Shown here: piece by piece, positions 55,091 to 61,880 of the stretch
Numbering within the stretch: the first letter of the stretch is position 1
Layout: each line of letters opens with the position of its first letter
From: Rhabdophis nuchalis
Lineage: Eukaryota > Chordata > Lepidosauria > Squamata > Natricidae
NCBI GenBank assembly: GCA_039707465.1
Contig: CM077643.1
Span: 329,037,419-329,101,418, forward strand
Length of the DNA: 64,000 nt
Reading direction: 5' to 3'
Position numbers and translations under genes: made by a program
Notes under the pieces: model-generated
The model's database searches: none
The model's input: only the letters and a program-made list of their open reading frames with translations
Told to the model about the DNA's origin: nothing

Positions 55091-55741
55091 TAGTTTTATG
55101 AGCTGATCAATAAATTAAATTAGAAGAGACCAGGATAGATCTATTTCGAGCTTGTTAGCTCTCATCAGCTGTGAAACAATTACATATATATGTTAGATTT
55201 TAAGGGCTGAAAATAAAGAGACCAGGATGGATCCATTTCAGGCTTATTAGCCTTCTTCAGCTGGCCATACTCCTTCTACTGGGATTTGAACCAGGGCTTT
55301 AACAAGGAGTATGGCCAGCTGAAGAAGGCTAATAAGCCTGAAATGGATCCATCCTGGTCTCTTTATTTTCAGCCCTTAAAAATCTAACACATATCTAAAA
55401 AATGTCACACAGCAGTAATCTAATTTGGTTCTCTGTCTGGATGACTCTGGGTTGAGTCGAAGGGCAGAGAGGGATGACGTTGAGTCTCCTCCCCTTAAAG
55501 GGACCTCTGAACAGGAGCTGTGATAATTATTCTTCATATATATATATACGTTTCGACAAGATCTCACTTGTCATCATCAGGCAGGCTTGTGTCTGTGAGT
55601 GACACTCACAGACACAAGCCTGCCTGATGATGACAAGTGAGATCTTGTCGAAACGTTGCAACAACTTTTCTATGCCTTATACACGGGAAAATCCCCGAAG
55701 CCAGCTATGCCAGCATACCTACACCCGTGAAAATCTACGAA

Positions 55742-55773
<32 letters not shown>

Positions 55774-58700
55774 ATTAAGGGAGGAGACATGCTGTTTCCC
55801 TCTCTGCCTGTCGGCTCATCATCAGAGACCATCTAGACAGAGAACCATTTTTTAGTTACATTGTGTAATATTTTTAGATATGTGTTAGTTTTTATGAGCT
55901 GATCAATTAATTTAAATTTTGAGAGACCAAGATAGTTCTATTTCGAGCTTATTAGCTCTCATCAGTTGGCCACACCCCACTGGGATTCGAACCGGGGCTG
56001 TAATGAATCCAAGGCAGAAGCCTAGTACTCCAGCCTAATCGGTTCTACCCTGTTTCATCAGCTAATCCAGGAGTATTTAGTATAGATAATTGTTTCCACA
56101 TATTCCCCATATTCCACATATATATGTAAATCTTGAATGCTCAATACAATGGTTAGGAAATATAAGCATTTACCCACAGCCTCTTTCTTAATTCCTTATA
56201 TTTCTTTTCTATATATCACCCAAAGGTATTACTAACAGAACACATGTTAAAACAAACATAATTTGTTTATTTCTTTTAACTTTTCCATATACAACTATAG
56301 TATTTGTCTACTCTATTAATATCAATATATTAAAAATGCTGATGTAGATCTAGTATAATTGAACTTAATTCATCTTTTATATATTTAGAAGAAGCATCAG
56401 AAGAACAACTGTTAAGCCAGTATTTTTCTGACTCAAAAAAAAACAAAACAGAAATATGTGATGAGAAGCAGCAACTTTTTAGTGGAACATCTGCAGTCTG
56501 TACTTCCCAGGACTCATGCAAAAATAAGGATAATTCTTGTATTCAGCCCAGGCTTAGAAATAAATTTGCCACTATTTTTCAAAAGGAAAATGAAAACAAT
56601 GGTGCAGTGGTTGTTCCGGGAACTAGAAGCAGGTATGTGTCTTTAAATTGCATTCCTACAATTTTAGTATTTTTTTTTAAAAAAACAGCAAAGCAATATT
56701 TTTTTTAAAAAAAACCTTAAACACTATCAGTAGAATCAGATAGTATAATTTGGACTACCCAATATATTGTAATATATAATTAATATCACAACTACTTTAT
56801 TCAATATAGAGCTTTCCAGGTGAGACTGCTGGCTGATAATTCTGGGAATTGCAGTGTCTACATCAGTGTTTCTCTACCTTGGCAACTTTAAGGTGTGTAG
56901 ATTTCACCTCCCAAAATTCTCTAGCCAGTAAGCTGGGGAATTCTGGGAATTGATGTCCACAAACCTTAAAGTTGCCAAATTTGAAGAACATTCGTCTACA
57001 TAATTAGACTTATAGGGTGTTTTTTTGCCCTCCAGAGCCTTCAGGGAAGCCTCCTGAAGGCTCCGTCGGGCTAAAATCTGCCCTACGAGCAAACCAGAAG
57101 TCCGTTCCCAAACTTCCAGCTGTACAGCTGGTTTTTTGGCGCCCTGTAGGCTTCAGGGAAGCTCCAGAGGCCTCTGGGGGTACAGGGGAGGCTGTTTTCG
57201 CCTCCTCGTGCTCCTATAAAGCCTCTGCAGCCCGGGAAGGATGAAAAAAGCATTCCAAAAATGGGGAGCACTGGTCATGTGCGCATGCGTGCTGGGGTCG
57301 TGTGCATAGCATTATGGGTGTGGCATTCCCGTGCACGACCCCCCCCTGGGCTCCCCCCTCTTGGCACGCGAACCGAAAAAGTTTCGCCATCACTGGTCTA
57401 GAGGTTGTTATAATTCACTTCTAATTATTTCAGCATATGTCCAGAATTTTAACATACAGTCATAATTTCTTTTCAGTAATACTGCAACATTTTAACATGA
57501 TCAGATTAATGCACACATCTTTTTATATTATCTCTCATTTCCTCCTGTACTCACTCAATGTATGTTAGGTTTTTCTGCAACATTGGAGATCTGCCTGAGA
57601 CTATATCAAAGAACAAAACTGACCCGCCTCTACGGGACAATGAGGCGGATAGTCCAACCAAGGATATAAAGAAATTATCAGAAGACCACAGTCCCTGTTC
57701 ATCGGAGACTGGAGAAATAGAAAGAAATGTCTCAACCACACCTGGAGTAGGACAGTCCAGCTGTTTCACTTGGTCTAGAAGCTTTGCAGAAAAATCTTCA
57801 ACTCCTAGCCTATCACAATGCATAGCACTGCTAAAGCAGTATCAAAGACCCAGTAAAGACACAGGGAAAGACTATAGTGGGCCTGGCTCACAAATAACCT
57901 CACCAGCAAATAAAGAGTCTGATGGAGAGTCATCACCTTTAAAAGAACAGCGGTGTTCATCAAAACAGAATCTTGACAAGCTGTTGCAAAGCAAGGAGGA
58001 TATCTCAGAAGAGTCCCCAGTGAGCAAGAAAAATGCTGCTCCTGCCAAAGTAAGATTATTCTATGTTTTAGTTAAGCAGTTTATTAAATTGTCATGGCAT
58101 TCTCAAGGGATTGTCCAAATCTGTTCTTATGTGTTGCAATACTTATTATTATTATTATTATTTATTATTTATAAAATTTATATAACCGCACCCTCTCCCC
58201 GAAGGGACCCGGGGCGGTGCACAGGAAATTTAAAACAACACAAATACAAAGTATAAATAATTAATATCGAATTAAATAGTTTATCCCTGTGCTAAAATTT
58301 AAATAGTTAAGACATAATCCCTTACAAACCCAATTAACAATTTATAATACAGACTGCAGACTAGGTAAATAACTTAGGCCAAACCGGCCTGATGGAACAG
58401 GAGTGTCTTTAATTTCTGGCGGAAGGTGCGGAGGTCCGTGGTTGTTCTGAGGTCGGAGGGTAGGTCGTTCCAGAGGGTTGGGCCCACCACAGAGAAGGCT
58501 CTCCATTTATAAAATAACTTCTGTGTATGAAACCTCAAAGTCTGCCTGCCTGCCTGCCTGATAATCTGTGTATTGCTGTAAACTAATACATTTTAATTTG
58601 ATTAACTGTTAAGAGTGTCGGAACGTGTTAAGCTATGAGATATCTTCATTTTCTAATAGACATTCCAATATATATCATCATTGTTTTTAATAGGGCTGAT

Positions 58701-60748
58701 GTTCATGAAAGCTGGTACAGGATAATAACTGTTGTGTCACTTTGCTAATTATTGGAAATTAATTCTAATCTCACTTTTAAGGAGCATACTGGATTTTAAA
58801 AAGCGTAACTGTTTTACTGTACTTCACTTAGGCATAGCTTCAGCCATTTTACTTTTAAAAATAACAGAGTTCACATTTAAGGTAAAGTAATGCCTGTCTT
58901 TTTTTAATGGCAGGAAACTGACAGTAGTCCAGAACCAGATGATAATCTGAATTCTCAGATCCGTCCATTTTCAGAATGTAGAGATAATAAGAACACAGTT
59001 TCCAAAAATATGGTATATCTTTTTCCTCTTTTTCATTTTAAGTTCTTGTTTTCTATCTAAATACTAAAGTATGACTTGCAGACAGGACCTGTTTTAATAT
59101 GTATGGATTAATTATAACATATTCTAGATATTTATGATCAGCATCCTCCTGTGATATAACTAAAATATTACTCCTCCCCTCTGTTACCTCAGAGTTATTC
59201 TAGTACTTTGAAAGTACAGGTAGTCCTTGATTTACAGCAGTTCAATTAGTGACCGTTTGAAGTTACAATGGCTCTGAAAAATGTGATTTAGTACTGTTTT
59301 TCACACTTAACGTCCCTTGCAGCCTCCCCATGGTCATCTGATCAACATTCAGATGCTTGGCCACTGCCTCATATTTATGACAGTCCCAGGGTCATGTGAT
59401 CCCGTTTTGCAACTTTCTGACAAGTAAAATCACTGGGGAAGCCAGACTGACTTAACAACCTTTTACAGTCTTAACCACTTCAGTGATTCGCTTAACAACA
59501 TGGCAAGAAAGATGGCACTATGGGACAAAACTCGCTTAACAAATTTGTCACTTAGCAACTTATGTGGTCAAAAGTTGAGGACTCCCTGTATACATAGGGT
59601 TGCCGTATTACTCACATTAGGGCTCCAATAGCTTCTTGCAAGGGATGTAGGCCTCTTTTCAAATAGCTAAAACTACAACTGAGCTATTTGATGTGAGCTT
59701 CAGACTTCAGGCTCTATCTTCTTTCACCTTTATTTTAAACGGGAATAGTTTGGCATCATATGAAAATTCTGTGAGGTTGTTTCAACCAAAGTAAGCCTTA
59801 AATGAAACCTGGAAATCTTTGATTTGACCCTCACATCTGTCATAAAATTATTAAGTTGCCTAAGGCAACCCAGCTCAAGCTGCCAAATGCAGTACAATGA
59901 ATAAGGCTTATTTATTTAAGCATGTATGGAGTGCTTAAATCATGCAAATCTTATTATTTCAGATCATGTTATTTCTTTCACCTCTTGCGCAAACAGGAAA
60001 GAGAGAATAAGGAATGGTCTCCTCAAGCACACCACAGTTATCTATATCATGGTTTCAGTCAAAATTGTGCAGCATTTTTTAAACTGAGTAATTATTTTAT
60101 ATGCTAGAACCATTTAAAATACTGTATTTGATTTCATTTTAAAATCAGATTTGCTTAAGGGAAGTACAAGTTATATATATTAATTATGTTCCACTCTGAT
60201 CATAAGATTTTGGATTAGGCTGAACATAGGTGGTTTCAATAGTTCATTAAACATGGTAACATTGGGTTTTTTTTTTTGTTTCTTTAATTTAGCTTCCTTA
60301 CTGGGAGAATATTGTTAATTTTCCTTCTGGAGATTAATCAAATGATTACTCATTTTATCCCTGTTGAGTAAAAACTCTGATACTCTATCAGGAGAGAATG
60401 AACACTGAGCAATAAAGCCTCACATATAGATACACTGAAAAGTTTATAATTGCTGATATATGTTATTTTAGCTTTTCTTTTGGTGATTTTTTGTTTTTTT
60501 TATTCTCTGCTGTAAGCCATTTTTAATAAGCTTTGCCTATAGAAACCTCAAAATGTCATTAGTTGATTAAATATTCTTCAGAATTATACTGACATCTTGT
60601 GGTTAGTTCTCTTTTTCTCATTCTTGAGGTTTACGTATATTAACCGTTGTTTGCGTAGTTGTATTTATATTTTAACAACAACATGGTTTGAATGATTGTT
60701 TTCAGTGTGTTTTAATACTGGTTAACATTGGAAAAAAATAGCATGATG

Positions 60749-60779
<31 letters not shown>

Positions 60780-61566
60780 CCCCCCCCCCCTCTCACACAC
60801 ACACATACACATGATCCTTAGATTTTAATATAAGTGAAACTATTTCAGAAATATTTTGGGGGGAGTTTGCATAACAATTAGATTAAATGGAATTGTTTCT
60901 GGTTATTATATTATTATACATGTGCTCCCACTAACCCAGTTTGTTTCGAAGTAGCATCAAATGAAAATCCAGTTGTGCATTGCTAATTTAAGTTTAGAGT
61001 TAAGTGTGCTTTACAAATACAGTCTTTAAGTGTTTGCAATGATATCCATGTTCAACTATAAAAATGTTTTTAGTCCTTGATGCTCTCTGAGCTGGGCAGT
61101 TTCCTTGCAGTGGTTTCATTGCCAAACTAGGTAATGTGGCTGGACTGATGATGTTATCTAGTTTGGTAATGAAACGTCTACAAGGAAACCACCTAGCTCA
61201 GAGAACACCAAGGATCCCACAATTCATCCCTGAAGTTACAAATATTTTCTTCTATCAATGTCTACTCTTTACAGAGACAATTTGTAAGACTTCACTGAAA
61301 CAAAATAATCCATCTCTCTCTCTCCCTCCTTCTCTCTCTCTCTCTTCCTCCCTCCCTCCCTCTCTTTTCAGATTCCTGCATTATATAGAACAAATTCTCT
61401 GAAATCTCCTATGGTGGAAAAACATAAATTATTGATGCCTGCCAAAGTTAGTGGCTTAAGCAAGAAAATAACAAGTATAAAGAAAAAACATCACGATATT
61501 GAAAACAAGTCAGGACAGCAGGTGAAAATTAATGATCTCTGGAAGAGCTTCCAGTTCAAAAGGTGA
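41742..61566 (+). CDS. EXO1: EXO1 (exonuclease 1), complete coding sequence in 12 exons
   Basis: Exons 41742-41902, 43065-43184, 44102-44225, 45836-45973, 47890-48102, 51575-51762, 52250-52346, 54223-54451, 56389-56632, 57569-58049, 58914-59012 and 61372-61566 splice in frame to 762 residues (human 846). EXO1 is the nuclear 5'-3' exonuclease and flap nuclease of mismatch repair, end resection and meiotic recombination. The N- and I-domains (1-99, 129-230) keep D30, D78, K85, R92, E150, D152, D171, D173 and D225. The less conserved tail keeps NKFATIF, the SRFF MLH1-binding box (about 504-507) and a C-terminal [13 protein letters not shown] motif that in human contacts MSH2/MLH1. All junctions are GT-AG. 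It lies directly downstream of WDR64 as in mammals. No lesion was found, so it should be functional. Confidence 0.97.
41903..43064. other. EXO1 intron, no feature seen
   Basis: No repeat edges recognised. Confidence 0.5.
43065..43184 (+). CDS. EXO1: EXO1 exon, N-domain
   Basis: Encodes [23 protein letters not shown] (D78), and [15 protein letters not shown] with K85 and R92, the helical-gateway residues. Confidence 0.96.
43476..43700 (+). mobile_element. Degraded tRNA-derived SINE, plus strand
   Basis: gctgtggtgactcagtggctta (A box) and aacagttcaaatctta (B box remnant), then cagtttctgttcacctaattgttcaaaagc and taggtaccatattggtaggg, matching the SINE body at 15.9-16.3 kb in the opposite direction. 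Confidence 0.6.
44102..44225 (+). CDS. EXO1: EXO1 exon, helical arch
   Basis: Encodes [20 protein letters not shown] and [21 protein letters not shown], the arch between the two nuclease halves. Donor AAA|gtaagt. Confidence 0.96.
44857..45231. repeat. Squamate TIR miniature element, copy 3
   Basis: Starts caagtagtccttgtctta and ends ttgtaagttgaggactacctg. Internal cttgatcaaaattcagat and acttaacaactac motifs match the other copies. Confidence 0.82.
45288..45353. repeat. (GATTA)n microsatellite
   Basis: gatgagatcagatgagattagatc units grading into pure gatta repeats. The hAT element at 45354 inserted in it; the repeat resumes on the far side (gattagatta). Confidence 0.92.
45354..45578. mobile_element. 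hAT-type miniature element inside a microsatellite
   Basis: Ends CAGTGGTAGTCAACCTGG and AAGGTTGACTACCCCTG. GATTAGAT lies on both sides, though the flank is itself a GATTA repeat. Inner arms ctaccgcccactagtgggcg and gtgggtggtagg. Confidence 0.85.
45836..45973 (+). CDS. EXO1: EXO1 exon, I-domain
   Basis: 46 codons including [16 protein letters not shown] (E150, D152) and [14 protein letters not shown] (D171, D173). Confidence 0.97.
45974..47294. other. EXO1 intron, no strong feature
   Basis: Unassigned AT-rich sequence up to the TIR element at 47,295. Confidence 0.5.
47295..47654. mobile_element. TIR DNA transposon (MITE) with TA duplication, copy A
   Basis: Left end CCGTATTTTTTGGAGTATAA and right end TTATACTCTGAAAAATACGG are about 28-bp inverted repeats flanked by TA on both sides. 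The interior includes aaaagaggctgaaaatctgg and caccaaaatggcc. No transposase. Superfamily not determined (TA duplication). Confidence 0.85.
47890..48102 (+). CDS. EXO1: EXO1 exon, I-domain and helix-two-turn-helix
   Basis: 71 codons. [22 protein letters not shown] (D225), then [19 protein letters not shown], the K+-binding DNA-contact H2TH motif. Confidence 0.97.
48103..48896. other. EXO1 intron, no feature seen
   Basis: Unassigned intron. Confidence 0.45.
48897..50022. mobile_element. Same TIR transposon family, copy B, expanded
   Basis: Left end ccgtatttttcagagtataag and right end cttatactcccaaaaatacag, TA on both sides. Internal blocks match copy A. A CTAC/CTAT array (about 49495-49950) and poly-C/poly-G runs (49223-49258, 49346-49353) swell it to 1.1 kb. 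Confidence 0.8.
49495..49950. repeat. CTAC/CTAT variable tandem array
   Basis: Irregular units ctacctacctac + ctgtatttctctctct + ctatccctctac. The same mixed unit as in the unrelated element at 6.5-7.2 kb. Confidence 0.92.
50023..51574. other. EXO1 intron with (CA)n patches
   Basis: Contains mixed ACAC/ATAC repeats at 51008-51110. Otherwise unassigned. Confidence 0.55.
51575..51762 (+). CDS. EXO1: EXO1 exon
   Basis: Encodes [20 protein letters not shown] and [20 protein letters not shown], then [18 protein letters not shown]. Donor GGAAA|gtatcc. Confidence 0.96.
52250..52346 (+). CDS. EXO1: EXO1 exon
   Basis: Acceptor gattcatttag. Encodes [20 protein letters not shown] and [12 protein letters not shown]. 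Confidence 0.95.
53030..53915 (-). mobile_element. L2 LINE fragment lacking its 3' tail
   Basis: The minus strand shows [21 protein letters not shown], a frameshift, then [51 protein letters not shown] and WNELPPDI, where it stops abruptly. The 3' UTR and tail present in all other L2 copies here are missing, so it is truncated at both ends. It lies in the EXO1 intron 52,347-54,222. Confidence 0.88.
54223..54451 (+). CDS. EXO1: EXO1 exon, start of C-terminal tail
   Basis: Acceptor cttttggtatag, donor CATG|gtatga. Encodes [35 protein letters not shown] and VAKRPRH. The KRPR patch matches the region of the human nuclear localisation signal. Confidence 0.94.
54476..54640. repeat. Compound microsatellite (CA)n-(AT)n-(ATAC)n-(GA)n
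   Basis: acac runs, then atatat, about 12 atac units, tatata and gaga, starting 25 bp after an EXO1 donor. It borders the hammerhead-element cluster. Confidence 0.95.
54866..54912 (-). ncRNA. Hammerhead ribozyme motif H1
   Basis: Read on the minus strand: stem I 5' strand GGCCAG, core CUGAUGA, stem II GAGCU-AAUA-AGCUC, GAAA, stem III (AUAG-AU-CUAU), C17, stem I 3' strand CUGGUC. Every invariant position of a type I hammerhead is present, with G10.1-C11.1 pairing. Predicted self-cleavage is after position 54872. It starts 9 nt downstream of a tRNA-like segment on the same strand. Confidence 0.82.
54922..54988 (-). other. tRNA-like Pol III promoter segment preceding H1
   Basis: The minus strand has an A-box-like TGGCTGAAGTGC (54969-54980) and a perfect B box GGTTCGAATCC (54926-54936), about 32 nt apart, flanked by GGGGCTTGG and CCCAGT. 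It resembles a tRNA but is not a proper cloverleaf, so it is a SINE head rather than a tRNA gene. Pol III transcription would run straight into hammerhead H1. Confidence 0.65.
55128..55174 (-). ncRNA. Hammerhead ribozyme motif H2
   Basis: Same core as H1 with stem II loop AACA. Stem III and the C17 site are intact. Stem I is weakened: the 5' strand reads CACAG, so only three pairs form. No tRNA-like segment adjoins it. It lies 262 bp upstream of H1 on the same strand, a tandem arrangement. Confidence 0.72.
55220..55266 (-). ncRNA. Hammerhead ribozyme motif H3
   Basis: Stem I GGCCAG/CUGGUC, core CUGAAGA (position 7 is free in the consensus), stem II AGGCU-AAUA-AGCCU, GAAA, stem III AUGG-AU-CCAU, C17. 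Stems II and III differ from H1 by paired substitutions that keep pairing. A B-box relic lies upstream. Confidence 0.78.
55313..55359 (+). ncRNA. Hammerhead ribozyme motif H4
   Basis: Plus-strand mirror of H3 in the right arm of the inverted repeat. Same core and stems. Predicted cleavage is after C55353. Not independent evidence from H3. Confidence 0.78.
55548..55656. repeat. Perfect 109-bp palindrome with hammerhead-like ends
   Basis: 54-bp arms are exact reverse complements around a single central base at 55602. The arm contains CTGATGA (55624-55630), a GACAAG...CTTGTC hairpin and GAAAC (55650-55654) then GTT, a minimal hammerhead-like order with an unpaired base at 10.1. Such ends resemble Penelope-like elements. 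Confidence 0.92.
55788..55822 (-). other. Second, weaker hammerhead-like motif
   Basis: The minus strand reads CTGATGA, a GCC-GACA-GGC hairpin, then GAAACAGC, inside the conserved ctctgcctgtcggctcatcatcagagacc block. Linkers between stem and core are too long for a canonical hammerhead. The related block near 54,750 has CTGGTGA. Confidence 0.3.
55925..55971 (-). ncRNA. Hammerhead ribozyme motif H5
   Basis: Stem I GGCCAA/UUGGUC, core CUGAUGA, stem II GAGCU-AAUA-AGCUC, GAAA, stem III AUAG-AA-CUAU, C17 at 55931. The stem I closing pair is A-U instead of G-C, changed on both sides. The tRNA-like segment at 55978-56040 precedes it. Confidence 0.82.
55978..56040 (-). other. tRNA-like Pol III promoter segment preceding H5
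   Basis: The minus strand has a perfect B box GGTTCGAATCC (55983-55993) and an A-box-like TAGGCTGGAGTACTAGG (56021-56037). The spacing to the hammerhead matches the H1 copy, so the tRNA-hammerhead junction is a shared family feature. Confidence 0.62.
56389..56632 (+). CDS. EXO1: EXO1 exon, tail
   Basis: Acceptor ttatatatttag. Encodes [15 protein letters not shown], then [20 protein letters not shown] and VVPGTRSR. The final Arg is split and precedes FF in the next exon. Confidence 0.95.
56864..56993. mobile_element. 130-bp hAT miniature element, perfect 8-bp duplication
   Basis: Flanked on both sides by GTCTACAT. Starts CAGTGTTTCTCTACCTTGG and ends with ccaaatttgaagaacattc. Inner arms aactttaaggtgtgtagatt and accttaaagttgcc. 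Confidence 0.85.
57014..57395. mobile_element. hAT-like element fragment, GC-rich
   Basis: A CpG-richer block of gccttcagggaagcctcc-type direct repeats, ending ggcacgcgaaccgaaaaagtttcgccatcactg, a hAT-type right end. No intact left end. Confidence 0.5.
57569..58049 (+). CDS. EXO1: EXO1 large tail exon, MLH1-binding box
   Basis: Acceptor caatgtatgttag. Begins FFCNIGD, completing SRFF, the MLH1-interacting box. The rest is Ser/Thr/Pro-rich with [20 protein letters not shown], matching the vertebrate SCFSWSG...RTPSPS region with its SP/TP sites. 481 nt. Confidence 0.94.
58145..58500 (-). mobile_element. L2 LINE 3' end
   Basis: (ATT)n, then ataaccgcaccctctccccgaagggacccggggcggtgcacagg, then a degraded C-terminus ending in gggcccaccacagagaaggct. 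It lies 95 bp after an EXO1 donor. Confidence 0.82.
58501..58913. other. EXO1 intron, no feature seen
   Basis: Unassigned, with a short (TGCC)n near 58541. Confidence 0.45.
58914..59012 (+). CDS. EXO1: EXO1 exon, tail
   Basis: Acceptor tttaatggcag, donor ATG|gtatat. 33 codons, acidic ([15 protein letters not shown]). Confidence 0.88.
59217..59588. repeat. Squamate TIR miniature element, copy 4
   Basis: Starts CAGGTAGTCCTTGATTTACA and ends gttgaggactccctg. TA on each side. Interior matches copies 1-3. Confidence 0.82.
59589..61075. other. EXO1 last intron, mostly featureless
   Basis: Contains a (TC)n/poly-C/(CA)n run at 60752-60810. Otherwise unassigned. Confidence 0.55.
61076..61223. repeat. 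Penelope-like inverted repeat with hammerhead-like core
   Basis: About 65-bp imperfect inverted arms (ttgatgctctctgagctggg... and ...cctagctcagagaacaccaa). The right arm contains CTGATGA (61145-61151), a TTATC-TAGTTT-GGTAA hairpin, GAAAC (61171-61175) and GTC. Such palindromic aatgaaacgtctgcaagga-type ends are typical of Penelope-like elements in vertebrates. Confidence 0.65.
61312..61366 (+). repeat. Pyrimidine microsatellite at EXO1 last acceptor
   Basis: (TC)n with cct/ccct interruptions runs directly into the ttttcag acceptor, so the splice-site pyrimidine tract is itself a length-variable microsatellite. Confidence 0.85.
61372..61566 (+). CDS. EXO1: EXO1 terminal coding exon
   Basis: Acceptor ctcttttcag after an unusually long pyrimidine microsatellite. 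Encodes [20 protein letters not shown] and the C-terminal [13 protein letters not shown], stop TGA 61564-61566. The stop overlaps an AG|gtgaat donor-like site. Confidence 0.94.
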   Translation: MPALYRTNSLKSPMVEKHKLLMPAKVSGLSKKITSIKKKHHDIENKSGQQVKINDLWKSFQFKR

Positions 61567-61874
61567 ATCTCTTTTAATCTAAATGTTTATTTCTTTTATT
61601 TTAATCTTCTGTGGAGAAAGGGAAGTATTGATGAAACAATACATAGTCCTAAAACATGGCATTAGCTTAATGACTTTTCAACAGAATAGTGCATTTATAA
61701 TCCTTAAAGTAACCATTTGAATCCCCAGAGAATTAAGTTTGTCTGCTGATGGAGGCTGCAAAGAGTGGCTCACTTTAGATAAGGGAGGGGGAGACCATAA
61801 ATATTTAAAAGAATTCATTTTCCCTCTAATTTTAGGAATATTTGTTGAATTCCATCCTCTTTTAAAAGATTACG

Positions 61875-61880
61875 AATAAA
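61875..61880 (+). terminator. EXO1: Candidate EXO1 poly(A) signal AATAAA
   Basis: About 310 bases after the stop, the first AATAAA in the 3' flank. Another lies near 62247. Confidence 0.45.

Larger units (their letters stand above)
55191..55389. repeat. Long inverted repeat, 85-86-bp arms
   Basis: Arms 55191-55275 and 55304-55389 are reverse complements with one indel. The 28-bp loop contains a B-box relic (ggatttgaacc, 55282-55292). Each arm carries one hammerhead (H3 minus, H4 plus). Confidence 0.92.
54641..56130. mobile_element. Cluster of tRNA-hammerhead repeat units
   Basis: Nested and inverted copies of one repeat family inside an EXO1 intron. Recurrent blocks are ctaacacatatctaaa, ttatgagctgatcaataaatt, gggaggagacatgctgtttcc, gaccatctagacag, a tRNA-like segment and a 47-nt hammerhead. 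Two long palindromes are included. No reverse transcriptase is encoded, so the units are non-autonomous. The gaaac/ctgatga motifs at the palindromes suggest kinship with Penelope-like elements, which are known to carry hammerheads. Confidence 0.75.
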
